Source of the DNA: CALDTK01 sp965213735
GTDB lineage: Bacteria > Bacteroidota > Bacteroidia > Chitinophagales > Saprospiraceae
Assembly (NCBI GenBank): GCA_965213735.1
Contig: CBDCAB010000006.1
Span: forward strand, 2,480,001-2,544,000
DNA length: 64,000 bases
Direction of reading: 5' to 3'
In this document: one piece after another, positions 1 to 8,706 of the stretch
Numbering within the stretch: the first letter of the stretch is position 1
How the letters are laid out: each line of letters opens with the position of its first letter
Position numbers and translations under genes: made by a program
Notes under the pieces: generated by a model
Database searches by the model: none
Told to the model about the DNA's origin: nothing
Seen by the model: only the letters and a program-made list of their open reading frames with translations

Positions 1-110
1 AGTAACGCATTTGCGTGCCGCCTACTTGTCCGTCAGTACAAAGGCATGCACAGGATATAGGGATTTGCTGTCCGGCAGACGAAGCTTAGAAGTTAATGGC
101 AAAAGCTAGA

Positions 111-2618
111 CTAGGTGGTTTTCTTGCGTCGACTTCGTTTTGCTGTAGGCCTGCTGCCGCGCTTCTTGGAGCTTGCGGCTCTAGCTGCGGCGAGTGCAGC
201 ACCCTCGGCACCAACAGGTTGCTGCTTATTTGATTTGCTCTGCTGCTTAGGAGGATTGGGCTGCTGCTTTTGATCGCGCGTTTCGATGAGCGACATTTCT
301 ATGCGCCGCGTATCCAAATCCGCACTTACAATCTGGACCCGCACCTCAGCACCCATCTGCAGCTTCCGACCAGAGCGGCGACCCGTTGCCACAAGGCGAT
401 CAGCACCAAGCTCGTAACGATCTTCCATGGTCTCAAAAGGCACAAATCCTTCGCAGTAGTTTTCTGTCAAGGCTACGAAAATGCCTCTGTCGATTACACC
501 ATTGACTGTACCGACAAACTCCTCGCCGATATGATCCTTGATGTACAGCACCTGGAAGTAACTGGTCGACTCGCGTTCAGCTTTAACGGCTGCTCGCTCG
601 CGCTCAGAGATGTGCTCGCACTGCTCCTCGAGATGCTCTTTATCCACCCGATACTCTGCCTTGCCTAAATTCTTTTCGAGGATACGATGCACCAAAACAT
701 CAGCGTAGCGGCGGATAGGACTTGTGAAGTGCGTGTAATTCTCAAAAGCCAAACCGTAGTGGCCAATATTGTCTGTAGTGTAGACAGCTTTAGCCATAGT
801 GCGAATAGCCAATGGACTTAGCACCGCCAATTCGGCGCGCTCAGTAGCGAGCTTTCTGAGTTTGTTGTAGCTCTTGGCTATAGATTTTGGACTCGAAAGA
901 TCGAGGTCGATCCCAAACTTGGCGGCAAACGTGGCAAGATTGGCCATCTTCTCCGGATCAGGCTCGTCGTGCACACGATACGGAAATGGTATCTCTTGCT
1001 TCTTACCCTTATTGGCAATGAAGGCAGCTACCGATCTGTTGGCGAGCAGCATAAAGTCCTCAATCAACATATTTGAGTCCTGCCGCTTCTTCACGTAAGC
1101 ATCTACAGGCTTACCATCTTCATCGAGTCGGAAGCGCACCTCTTCACTGTCGAAGTCTATCGCTCCATTGCGAAACCTTCGATTGCGCAACTTCTGAGCA
1201 AGTGTGTTGAGGTGCTGCATCAACTCCGTCCAGTTGACCTCCTCGCCCGTTAGCTTGAGCTTTTCGTATTGGTGAGCATCTTCTGGAGCTTGCTCAATGA
1301 GTTCCTGCGCCTCTTCATAGGTAAATCGCCTATCAGAATGAGTTAGCGTTTTGGTGAAATAGGTGCGCCGAATAATATCCCGATCATCAAATTCGAACAT
1401 CGCCGAAAACGTGCACTTATCTTCATAAGGACGCAGCGAGCAAAGCCCATTCGACAACTTTTCGGGCAGCATCGGTAGCACGCGATCAACGAGATATACA
1501 CTCGTGGTACTGCGCGCCGCCTCCTTATCTAGAGCCGAACCCGGACGCACGTAGTGGCTCACGTCAGCAATGTGAATCCCTATTTCAAGTCGACCATTAT
1601 CGAGTCGACGGTAAGAAATAGCGTCGTCAAAATCTTTAGCATCATATGGATCAATGGTAAAGGTGAGCACCTCACGCAGGTCGAGACGTCGGTGGACTTC
1701 TTGAGGACTAATTGCCTCATAAATAGCTTCAGCCTCTTCGATAGCAACCTCTGAGTGCTTTAACTCGAAGCCTTGGTTGATGAGGATGCCCTTCATCTCA
1801 ATATCGGTCGAGCCAGTCGCTCCTAATACCTGTGTAATGACACCGCGAGGATTCTGACCTGCGCGCTCCGGCCATTCAGTGACTTTGACAACCACCTTGT
1901 CGCCATCTTTGGCATCATCGGTATTGTCTGGCATGACAGCCACATCGAATTCGTACTCGATGCGGTCGGGGATCACGATACCATACTTACGGCCATGGCG
2001 ATAGGTGCCGATAAAGTGCTCCACCTTGCGATTGGTCACCTCAATGACTTCCCCTTCGGGCTTGTTGCGGCCGCGGGGCGTCCAGTAACGAATCGTGACG
2101 GTGTCGCCATTCATTGCTCCAGCGAGGCGTCGCTGCGGAATAAAGATATCCTGCTCGCGCCCTTCAACAATGATGTAGCCAGAGCCTGAACGGCTGAGGT
2201 CGACGCGACCAGTCAATTCGCCATCTTCGCCATCAGCCCGACCGCCTCCTTTGCTCGAGTGCTTCTCAGATTGCCCATTTTTTGAGGGAGAGCTGTAGTC
2301 TGGCTTATTGCTCTTGATCGACTCGGCATCGTCGCGCTTGCGTTTGTTGCGGGAGCCCTTGTTCCCCGAAGGCTCATCGAGTTTGAGGGTGCTAACAGTT
2401 TTTAATCGACCGTCAGACTGAAGTTTTTCGATGGCGTAGCGGACGGCATCTTTATTGTTTTTCAGCTGCAGGTGCTGAATGATTTGCTTAGGAGTAAACC
2501 GCTTGGTCGGGTTTTGTCGAAAGAGGTGAAGAATAGACTTCTGAAGCTGCTTGGTGGTGAGTTTGTCACCGTCTTTTCCGCCTGATCGCTTGTGGCGTTG
2601 TTTCTTGGAATTACTCAT
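111..2618 (-). CDS. rnr: Ribonuclease R (RNase II family 3'-5' exoribonuclease)
   Basis: 835 residues, the usual RNase R length. Cytoplasmic processive 3'-5' exoribonuclease that degrades structured RNA. Visible order: N-terminal winged-helix domain (about residues 20-75), a polar linker rich in Lys/Ser/Gly (80-130), a cold-shock/OB domain (about 135-195, GRVDLSRSGSGYIIVEG), a second OB domain, the RNB catalytic domain with the metal-binding signature DPYDAKDFDDAIS (about 323-335), an S1 domain (GEEFVGTVNGVIDRGIFVAL, about 690-770) and a very basic C-terminal tail rich in Lys/Arg/Gln. The ATG at 2616-2618 is the first plausible start and gives a complete N-terminal domain. Divergent from gcvT across 227 bp. 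Confidence 0.96.
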   Translation of the reverse strand: MSNSKKQRHKRSGGKDGDKLTTKQLQKSILHLFRQNPTKRFTPKQIIQHLQLKNNKDAVRYAIEKLQSDGRLKTVSTLKLDEPSGNKGSRNKRKRDDAESIKSNKPDYSSPSKNGQSEKHSSKGGGRADGEDGELTGRVDLSRSGSGYIIVEGREQDIFIPQRRLAGAMNGDTVTIRYWTPRGRNKPEGEVIEVTNRKVEHFIGTYRHGRKYGIVIPDRIEYEFDVAVMPDNTDDAKDGDKVVVKVTEWPERAGQNPRGVITQVLGATGSTDIEMKGILINQGFELKHSEVAIEEAEAIYEAISPQEVHRRLDLREVLTFTIDPYDAKDFDDAISYRRLDNGRLEIGIHIADVSHYVRPGSALDKEAARSTTSVYLVDRVLPMLPEKLSNGLCSLRPYEDKCTFSAMFEFDDRDIIRRTYFTKTLTHSDRRFTYEEAQELIEQAPEDAHQYEKLKLTGEEVNWTELMQHLNTLAQKLRNRRFRNGAIDFDSEEVRFRLDEDGKPVDAYVKKRQDSNMLIEDFMLLANRSVAAFIANKGKKQEIPFPYRVHDEPDPEKMANLATFAAKFGIDLDLSSPKSIAKSYNKLRKLATERAELAVLSPLAIRTMAKAVYTTDNIGHYGLAFENYTHFTSPIRRYADVLVHRILEKNLGKAEYRVDKEHLEEQCEHISERERAAVKAERESTSYFQVLYIKDHIGEEFVGTVNGVIDRGIFVALTENYCEGFVPFETMEDRYELGADRLVATGRRSGRKLQMGAEVRVQIVSADLDTRRIEMSLIETRDQKQQPNPPKQQSKSNKQQPVGAEGAALAAARAASSKKRGSRPTAKRSRRKKTT

Positions 2619-2750
2619 GTAGATGGCACGGGGTGCTTAGGTGTGGGCGCCAAAGGATCGAACGCCTAATGGATGTACGCGTACTAACGTAATGCAGCGC
2701 CGGAAGGTGCGTTTTGGTGAGGGGCTCCCTGGCTTAGCGAATTAATTTGG

Positions 2751-2764
2751 GTTTTGCCGAAAGG
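2751..2764 (+). repeat. Class-B iterated motif GTTTTGCCGAAAGG, copy 1
   Basis: Intergenic copy of a 14-mer also found exactly at 23703-23716 (+) and 35870-35883 (-). It is preceded by AATTTGG, as is the class-A copy at 15571. GCC-GAAA-GGC inside it can form a small GNRA-type hairpin. Confidence 0.5.
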
Positions 2765-2845
2765 CGTATAAAAACCTCCTTATACACGCACAAAGCTTGT
2801 CGCTGCATTACCCCACCATCACAGCACAAGGGCTACCTTTCGGCC

Positions 2846-4012
2846 ATGACAGAGACGCTCAAGCTTACGCCGCTGCACGAAAGACACCTAGCCCTGAAAG
2901 CGAAAATGGCGCCCTTCGCAGGCTATGATATGCCGATATCCTACACCGGTCTGCGCGAAGAACACGAGGCTGTTCGCGAGCGTGTGGGCATGTTCGATGT
3001 GAGCCACATGGGGGAATTCATTGTGCGCGGCAAAGAGGCACTCGACCTCATCCAGTACATCACCAGCAATGATGCCTCGAAGCTCGAAATTGGCGAGGCC
3101 CAGTACAGCTGCTTCCCTATGCCAGGAGGAGGAATTGTCGATGATCTGCTCGTATATCGCCTTCCGGAAAACAACTGTTCAAAGGGTGAGCGAGCCTATA
3201 TGTTGGTGGTTAATGCCAGCAATATTGCCAAAGATTGGGCTTGGATTGAAAAGCATAATTCTTTTGATACACGTGTCATTGATATCAGCGAACAGACAGC
3301 CTTGCTTGCCGTGCAAGGGCCTAAGACTGTAGAGGCTATTCAGTGGCTCACTTCCGTAAAACTGAGCGAGATGAAATACTACACTTTCGTCAAAGCCCAA
3401 TTTGCTGGAGTAGATGATGTGATCATTTCGGCCACAGGTTATACAGGCGCCGGTGGATTTGAGCTGTATATACCTGCAGATAAAGCCCTCCAGGTTTGGG
3501 ATGCGATATTATCCAGCAGCGTCACTATTACAGAACGCATGGCAGACGCCAAACACCATGTAACGCCTGTGGGGCTCGGGGCAAGAGACTCTTTGCGCTT
3601 AGAAATGGGCTTTGCCCTCTACGGCAACGACATCGACGCCAGCACGAGCACCCTCGAAGCCGGCTTGGGATGGATTACCAAACTGACCAAAGATAATTTC
3701 GTCGGGAAAAAATTTCTCAAAGAACAAAAACGCAACGGCATACCGCGTAGGCTCGTCGGCATCCGCATCAATGATCGCCGCGTAGCCCGACATGGCTATC
3801 CTATTGTCAATGAAGCGGGTGAAGAGATAGGCATGATAACTTCTGGCTCCCAATCTCCCACCCTCGGCTTTCCCATCGCGCTCGGGTATGTACCCGATGA
3901 GATGCGGCAACCCGGCACAGCAGTGATAATTTCTGCAGGCCGTGGTAAACTGTTGGACGGTGAAGTTGTCAAAGTTCCTTTTAGCGCGTCCAACACGACA
4001 GACAGTAACTAA
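2846..4012 (+). CDS. gcvT: Glycine cleavage system aminomethyltransferase (T protein)
   Basis: 388 residues, in the usual range (about 360-400). Transfers the aminomethyl carbon from the H protein to tetrahydrofolate, releasing ammonia. Seen: N-terminal LTPLHERHLALKAKMAPFAGYDMPISY, the VSHMGEF segment, the folate/substrate loop ATGYTGAGGFELYIP, LGARDSLRLEMGFALYGND, and the C-terminal barrel (GFPIALGYVP). I chose ATG 2846 rather than an in-frame start 33 codons upstream because family homology begins at MTETLKLTPLH. TACCTTTC, close to the Bacteroidota -7 box TAnnTTTG, lies just before it. Two bases separate its stop from the next start, so the two genes are probably co-transcribed. Confidence 0.95.
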   Translation: MTETLKLTPLHERHLALKAKMAPFAGYDMPISYTGLREEHEAVRERVGMFDVSHMGEFIVRGKEALDLIQYITSNDASKLEIGEAQYSCFPMPGGGIVDDLLVYRLPENNCSKGERAYMLVVNASNIAKDWAWIEKHNSFDTRVIDISEQTALLAVQGPKTVEAIQWLTSVKLSEMKYYTFVKAQFAGVDDVIISATGYTGAGGFELYIPADKALQVWDAILSSSVTITERMADAKHHVTPVGLGARDSLRLEMGFALYGNDIDASTSTLEAGLGWITKLTKDNFVGKKFLKEQKRNGIPRRLVGIRINDRRVARHGYPIVNEAGEEIGMITSGSQSPTLGFPIALGYVPDEMRQPGTAVIISAGRGKLLDGEVVKVPFSASNTTDSN

Positions 4013-4014
4013 CC

Positions 4015-4527
4015 ATGGCCGATGCACTGACGCTCGAGGAGGGTAAGGAAAAATTTATCCAGTCGTGGGGCACCATAGGCTCCAACTGGGGAATCAACCG
4101 CACCATGGCGATGATTCATGCGCTGCTCCTCATCAGTCCCGAACCCCTCAACGCTGAGGAGGTAATGGAACAACTCAGCATCAGCCGTGGCAACGCCAAC
4201 ATGAACCTGCGTGCTCTCATCGATTGGGGACTGGTGTACAAAACCCTCAAGAGCGGCGAACGCAAAGAATATTTCACCGCCGAGAAAGACATGTACAAGG
4301 TCATCAAGGCCGTGATCGTGCAGCGCAAAAAACGCGAATTGGAGCCGCTGCTGCGCGTGCTCGACGAGCTGAGTACTGTCAGCGGATCATCGCCAGCTGA
4401 GCAAGAGTTTAGCGAGGTGGTTCGCGACATCAAACTCTTTTCTAGCAAAGCCGACTCTACCCTCGAGGCGCTCGTGAGTTCGGATGCCGATTGGTTTGTC
4501 AGCACCTTTCTGCGCATGACGCGCTAG
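4015..4527 (+). CDS. GbsR/MarR-family winged-helix transcriptional regulator
   Basis: 170 residues. The winged-helix region (about residues 10-95) shows the GbsR-like pattern IGSNWGINRTMAMIHALLLISPEPLNAEEVMEQL followed by the recognition-helix region SISRGNANMNLRALIDWGLV and the wing KSGERKEYF. A helical C-terminal half (VQRKKRELEPLLRVLDEL) probably dimerises. GbsR-type proteins sense small osmolytes or metabolites in other bacteria; the ligand here is unknown. The start codon is 2 bp after the gcvT stop, so it may be produced together with GcvT. Whether it regulates glycine metabolism is inference. A shadow reading frame on the opposite strand is not supported. Confidence 0.82.
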   Translation: MADALTLEEGKEKFIQSWGTIGSNWGINRTMAMIHALLLISPEPLNAEEVMEQLSISRGNANMNLRALIDWGLVYKTLKSGERKEYFTAEKDMYKVIKAVIVQRKKRELEPLLRVLDELSTVSGSSPAEQEFSEVVRDIKLFSSKADSTLEALVSSDADWFVSTFLRMTR

Positions 4528-4542
4528 CACCCGCCGCAGCGA

Positions 4543-5490
4543 CTAGCCTAATACCTCGATGAGCTGGTCGGCGAGTTCGACGCCAATCAGCTTTTGTGCT
4601 TCACCAGTAGCTGCGCCAATATGTGGGCTCACACTGATACGTGGATGCTGCAGCAGTTGAGGATTGGGCGTTGGTTCATTATCGTACACATCCAAGCCCA
4701 CGCCTGCTATACGGCCTTCGTCGAGTGCTTTGAGCAGGGCGGCTTCATCGATGAGCCCACCCCGCGCTGTGTTGACTAAGATGGCACCCTGTTTTACCTG
4801 GCGCAGCTGCTCAGGCCCAATGATGGCTTCTCCATCTTGCGAGGGCACGTGTAGCGTAATCACATCAGCCTGGGCGAGTAGCTCTTCGAGAGCAATACGT
4901 TTGATAATCACTTTTGGCTGCTGCTCAAGGCCCTGTATGTTGAGCTCGACGTCGGCTTGCTTCACGTAAGGGTCGGAGCCGACGACGCGCATTCCGAGAC
5001 CTAGGCCGATGCGCGCAGCCTCACGACCGATGCGTCCGAGGCCAATCACGCCAAGGGTAAGTCCTTCGAGTTGTATACCCTTGGCATATTCTTTTTTCAA
5101 GGATTTAAAATCACCACCTGCACCCATTTCTGCATTGGCGCGGTGCAGAAAGCGCGCGAGGCTAAAGACGTGTCCAAAGGCTAGTTCAGCCACCGCACGC
5201 GAACTAGCCGCCGGGGTATTCATAACTTTGATGCCCTTGCCCTCGGCATATTTAACATCAATATTATCGAGGCCTACTCCTCCGCGGCCAATAGCCTTGA
5301 GGTTGGGACAGGCATCAATAAGATCTTTGCGAACTTTAGTAGCCGAGCGCACACAGATAGCGGCGTAGTTCGGCAGCTCTGAGGGTAGTTGATCTTGGGC
5401 AACACGTTGGGTCACGACTTCGTAGCCAGCAGCTTCGAGTTTGTCTTTGCCAGCAGGGTGAATGCCATCGTTGGCGAGAATGCGAATCAT
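4543..5490 (-). CDS. serA: D-3-phosphoglycerate dehydrogenase-like 2-hydroxyacid dehydrogenase
   Basis: 315 residues, the short form without a C-terminal ACT domain. Oxidises 3-phosphoglycerate to 3-phosphohydroxypyruvate with NAD, the first step of serine synthesis. Seen: Rossmann fingerprint LGVIGLGRIGREAARIG, substrate/NAD loop VNTARGGLIDEAALL with the catalytic Arg, the Glu in YDNEPTP and the catalytic His in VSPHIGAATGE. I chose the ATG at 5488-5490 (MIRILANDGIH), because the 28-codon upstream extension is unlike the family and would overlap the neighbouring gene. Serine feeds glycine, so proximity to gcvT is metabolically sensible. Other D-2-hydroxyacid dehydrogenases share these motifs, so the exact substrate is inferred. 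Confidence 0.85.
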   Translation of the reverse strand: MIRILANDGIHPAGKDKLEAAGYEVVTQRVAQDQLPSELPNYAAICVRSATKVRKDLIDACPNLKAIGRGGVGLDNIDVKYAEGKGIKVMNTPAASSRAVAELAFGHVFSLARFLHRANAEMGAGGDFKSLKKEYAKGIQLEGLTLGVIGLGRIGREAARIGLGLGMRVVGSDPYVKQADVELNIQGLEQQPKVIIKRIALEELLAQADVITLHVPSQDGEAIIGPEQLRQVKQGAILVNTARGGLIDEAALLKALDEGRIAGVGLDVYDNEPTPNPQLLQHPRISVSPHIGAATGEAQKLIGVELADQLIEVLG

Positions 5491-5524
5491 GTAGAAAATT
5501 TCAGCCGGCGAAGTAACGAAAGCG

Positions 5525-5929
5525 CTAATTATCGATTGGCGAGACAGCTTTGGCATCATCCGCTGGGACTGCATGCGATCTGAGGTCGTCGAGGCTTACG
5601 AATTGTAAGGCGCGGTGGTGCGTGCTGGCCAACACTACGGGAGGAGCAACACCTGCAAGTAGAGCTTCGCGCCAGCGGAGGGCACAGAGGCACCACTTAT
5701 CACCAGGTTTGAGGCCTGGAAAGAGGTATTCTTCGCGTGGCGTGGTGAGGTCGTTGCCTTTCTTTTTGCTGTAGGCTAAAAAGGCGGCTGTCATGCGGCT
5801 GCAGATTACGTGCGAGCCGGTATCCATATCGCCGGTTTCACACGAGCCGCTGCGGTAGAAGCCTGTCATAGGTGCCACGCTGCAAGGCTGCAGCGGCTGT
5901 CCGAGAACGTTGAGTTGGTGGTTGCTCAC
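5525..5929 (-). CDS. DUF2237 family protein
   Basis: 134 residues, the normal size for this small uncharacterised family. Recognised by LNVLGQPLQPCS, PMTGFYRSGSCETGDMDTGSHVICSRMT, FPGLKPGDKWCLCALRWREALLAGVAPPVVL and the C-terminal ALQFVSLDDLRSHA. Conserved Cys residues (PCS, SCETG, WCLCA) suggest a metal or redox role, but no function is established. The start is a GTG (complement of 5927-5929). It lies 34 bp upstream of the dehydrogenase start on the same strand and could be its operon partner. Confidence 0.82.
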   Translation of the reverse strand: MSNHQLNVLGQPLQPCSVAPMTGFYRSGSCETGDMDTGSHVICSRMTAAFLAYSKKKGNDLTTPREEYLFPGLKPGDKWCLCALRWREALLAGVAPPVVLASTHHRALQFVSLDDLRSHAVPADDAKAVSPIDN

Positions 5930-6046
5930 TGTCGCCTATAACGCAGCGCGGGCTCAGGTGTTGATTGGCTCGAGCAGCTAATTTGCGCCATCACCACGAC
6001 CGTCCATACCCGCCTCGACGAACTCATCGCAGAGCTTGCACCTGAA

Positions 6047-6628
6047 TTGGCTGCACGAGGCTATACACAAGCTTCGCAGCAGCCGGTGTGGGCGCGCAAC
6101 CAGCAGCATGGCTTGTTGAGTCTGGTGCTCGAGTACACGCCTGATGATAGTGAAGGCGGGTGGGTGGAGCCCTTTGTCGGGTTGCACGATCAGCGCGTGG
6201 AGACGCTCTTGCTCACGCACGCAAATCTCAAGTTTACGCAACAGGCGATGCGGCAGACGCTACTCGTGGGCAGCACCAAGTGGCAAGAGCCGCGTCTGAA
6301 GAGGCAGCCGGCCCACACGCATGCCGAATCCCTCGCAGTCGTGAATGCTGTGCTGCGCTGGTGGGATGCTGCGATGCCACTATTCGAACAACGTTTTGGT
6401 AAAAGGCTAGGCGCGCTTGATGCACTATTCAATCAGCCACACCCGCTAGCCCATCAGTACCTTCGCCACGAGCTGCACTGGGCGCTGCGAGGCATTGCCA
6501 TTCGTCATGTACTCAATCCAGCTGGCATGACTGAGGCTATGGATTTTCACCGCTCCCGCATGCTGGAAAGTGGCTATTGGGAAGTGTACGGGGAGCAGGT
6601 GCGTGCCTTTGTGATGATCTTGCTGTAG
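6047..6628 (+). CDS. Conserved-looking hypothetical protein
   Basis: 193 residues from a TTG start. I do not recognise a family. The sequence is rich in Trp, His, Arg and Leu and appears soluble and alpha/beta. No signal peptide, transmembrane segment or nucleotide-binding motif is visible. The open frame continues upstream without a stop to 5942 (reading ...WLEQLICAITTTVHTRLDELIAELAPEL), which looks like coding amphipathic helix but has no ATG, GTG or TTG before the TTG at 6047. The true start is therefore uncertain, and a frameshift or non-standard start upstream is possible. Followed 50 bp later by the P-type ATPase on the same strand. Confidence 0.6.
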   Translation: MAARGYTQASQQPVWARNQQHGLLSLVLEYTPDDSEGGWVEPFVGLHDQRVETLLLTHANLKFTQQAMRQTLLVGSTKWQEPRLKRQPAHTHAESLAVVNAVLRWWDAAMPLFEQRFGKRLGALDALFNQPHPLAHQYLRHELHWALRGIAIRHVLNPAGMTEAMDFHRSRMLESGYWEVYGEQVRAFVMILL

Positions 6629-6678
6629 CTGCCTAGTGCTGTACCAATGCCGAGAATCTATGTTCCTTCGAGCCAGCA

Positions 6679-8670
6679 ATGAGTAGTTCGAGTCACAACC
6701 ATGCGCACGGTAGCGGAGGCCTTCGCAACATCTTAGGCGAGCGGACGGAGATGACCTTTGCGGTGGCTAGTGGCGTGTTTTGGCTGGCGGGCTTGCTGCT
6801 GGGTTGGCTCACCTCCACACCTGCGGGTACGCTGCACGTGCTGTTTGGCGCTGCGGTAATCTTTGGCGGATTTTTCACCTCGCTCGATGCTGTCGATGGC
6901 ATTCGGCACCGGCGCTTCGACATAGATTTTTTGATGCTCGTTGCCGCGGCTGGTGCTATTGCGCTTGATCGTTGGCAGGAAGCTGCCTTGCTTCTGTTTT
7001 TGTTTAGCCTTGGGCATGCACTCGAGCACTATGCGATGCGGCGGGCGCGTAAAAGTATTGAGGCGCTGGCTGAGTTGGCGCCTCCCACAGCTTTGCTCCA
7101 ACGTGGGCAGGAGTGGGTGGAAGTGCCGATTGAGGAGTTGCAGCTTGGCGATCTTATTCTGGTGAAGCCGAACACAAAGATTCCCGCAGATGGGTTCATT
7201 GTGGCTGGCAACTCAACGGTAGATCAGTCTGCGATTACTGGGGAGAGTATGCCCGTTGATAAGATTGCTGCTGGGTCAGCTTTCGCCAAAACCTCACTTG
7301 ACAAGCTTGCACCGCAACACCGTGCTTTTGCAGGAACGCTTAATGGGGCAGGTGCGCTAGAACTGCGGGTTTTGGCGAAAGCTGAAGACTCTACCGTAGC
7401 CAAACTCGTAAGGCTGGTGCAAGACGCCGAGGCGCAAAAATCTCCGACTCAGCACTTCACCGACCGGGTGCAACGGGTGTATGTGCCGGCGGTGTTGATA
7501 GGGGTAACGCTGCTGCTGTTTGCCTTTTTAGTACTAGACGAGAGTTTTGGCGAAAGCTTCTACCGAGCAATGGCGGTATTGGTGGCTGCAAGTCCATGTG
7601 CGCTGGCCATTTCTACACCGAGTGCGGTGCTGGCCGGCATTTCTCGCGCTGCACAAAAAGGGGTGCTGGTGAAAGGTGGCGGTCCGCTAGAACATCTAGG
7701 TCTGTTAGATGCCATTGCTCTTGATAAAACTGGTACGCTCACCGAAGGCAAGCCTCGGCTGGTAACGGTAGAAAGCGCAAACGGAGGCGATGCGACTGAG
7801 GTGCTGCGACTGGCGGTGGCTTTAGAGCGCCACAGTGATCATCCCCTGGCTGCAGCCATTGTCGAGGATGGGCTGGCTCGCCTCAATGGTGTTGCTCTTC
7901 CAGAAGCGCATGCATTAGAGGCCCTTACTTCGCGTGGTGTGCGGGCACAGGTGGATGGGCAGATGTTGTACCTCGGCAATCGCCGTTTGTTTGAAGAGGT
8001 GCACCAGCAGGAAGTGCCACAGCAGCTGTCGGATCAACTTGCAGTACTAGAGCGGCAAGGGCAGACGGCGATACTCCTTGGTACAGCGACTGAATTTCTG
8101 GGATACTTAGGTGTCATGGATACGCCGCGCGAGGGTGCTCGTGAGGTACTGCGTGAATTGAGAGATTTGGGCATACGTCGGATGCTGATGCTGACGGGCG
8201 ACAATCAACGGGTGGCTGATGCGGTGGCTTTGCAGTTGGGAATAAGCGATCCGCTGGGCGGCTTGCTACCCGAGGATAAAGTTGCTGCGGTAGAGCGTCT
8301 GCGCGAGGAGGCAGGTGGTGTGGCTATGATTGGCGATGGCGTCAATGATGCGCCTGCTATGGCCCGCAGTACGGTGGGCATTGCGATGGGTTCGGCGGGA
8401 AGTGATGTTGCCCTCGAAACGGCTGATATCGCACTCATGGGCGACCAGTTGGAGCGGCTGCCGTTTGTTATTGGCTTGAGTCGAAAGGCGCATCAGATCA
8501 TTCAGCAAAACCTATATATTTCTTTGGGTATGGTGGCCATCTTGGTGCCGCTCACTTTAGTTGGTATTGCTGAGATAGGCCCTGCTGTGATTGGTCACGA
8601 AGGGAGTACGCTGGTGGTGGTGGCGAATGCCTTGAGGTTGTTGAGGTATGGGAAGGGAGGTGGGGGCTAG
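6679..8670 (+). CDS. P1B-4-type heavy-metal-exporting P-type ATPase
   Basis: 663 residues. ATP-driven efflux of a divalent transition metal from the cytoplasm. Seen in order: short His-rich N-terminus HNHAHGSG with no Cys-type metal-binding domain; A-domain TGES (187-190); membrane motif SPC (about 305-307); phosphorylation motif DKTGT (349-353); HP loop HSDHPLA (about 385); hinge GDGVNDAPA; and HEGST (about 640-644) in the last membrane pair. SPC with HEGxT is the P1B-4 signature (CoaT/CtpD/PfeT-like, Co or Fe), rather than CPC of Zn/Cd or Cu pumps; the metal is inferred. The gene holds three exact copies of the GTTTTGGCGAAAGC 14-mer. Its last codons (GKGGGG) fall within a G-rich heptamer repeat. 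Confidence 0.92.
   Translation: MSSSSHNHAHGSGGLRNILGERTEMTFAVASGVFWLAGLLLGWLTSTPAGTLHVLFGAAVIFGGFFTSLDAVDGIRHRRFDIDFLMLVAAAGAIALDRWQEAALLLFLFSLGHALEHYAMRRARKSIEALAELAPPTALLQRGQEWVEVPIEELQLGDLILVKPNTKIPADGFIVAGNSTVDQSAITGESMPVDKIAAGSAFAKTSLDKLAPQHRAFAGTLNGAGALELRVLAKAEDSTVAKLVRLVQDAEAQKSPTQHFTDRVQRVYVPAVLIGVTLLLFAFLVLDESFGESFYRAMAVLVAASPCALAISTPSAVLAGISRAAQKGVLVKGGGPLEHLGLLDAIALDKTGTLTEGKPRLVTVESANGGDATEVLRLAVALERHSDHPLAAAIVEDGLARLNGVALPEAHALEALTSRGVRAQVDGQMLYLGNRRLFEEVHQQEVPQQLSDQLAVLERQGQTAILLGTATEFLGYLGVMDTPREGAREVLRELRDLGIRRMLMLTGDNQRVADAVALQLGISDPLGGLLPEDKVAAVERLREEAGGVAMIGDGVNDAPAMARSTVGIAMGSAGSDVALETADIALMGDQLERLPFVIGLSRKAHQIIQQNLYISLGMVAILVPLTLVGIAEIGPAVIGHEGSTLVVVANALRLLRYGKGGGG
7279..7292 (-). 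repeat. GTTTTGGCGAAAGC 14-mer, copy 1
   Basis: Exact copy on the minus strand, inside the P-type ATPase gene, where the plus strand encodes AFAKT. See the finding on the iterated 14-mer. Confidence 0.8.
7369..7382 (+). repeat. GTTTTGGCGAAAGC 14-mer, copy 2
   Basis: Exact copy in the ATPase gene, read in another frame (VLAKA). It continues as CTGA-like sequence after the core (AGCTGAAG). Confidence 0.8.
7544..7557 (+). repeat. GTTTTGGCGAAAGC 14-mer, copy 3
   Basis: Third exact copy in the ATPase gene, in the remaining frame (SFGESF). Confidence 0.8.
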
Positions 8671-8706
8671 GTGGTAGGTGCTGGGTGCTGGGTGCTGGGG
8701 GCTGGA
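8649..8706 (+). repeat. G-rich heptamer tract spanning the ATPase stop codon
   Basis: Successive 7-bp units gggaagg, gaggtgg, gggctag, gtggtag, gtgctgg (x3), gggctgg. It contains the ATPase stop codon and the GTG start of the next reading frame. It belongs to the same family as the tracts at 26667-26760, 45127-45217 and 47417-48095. Confidence 0.75.
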
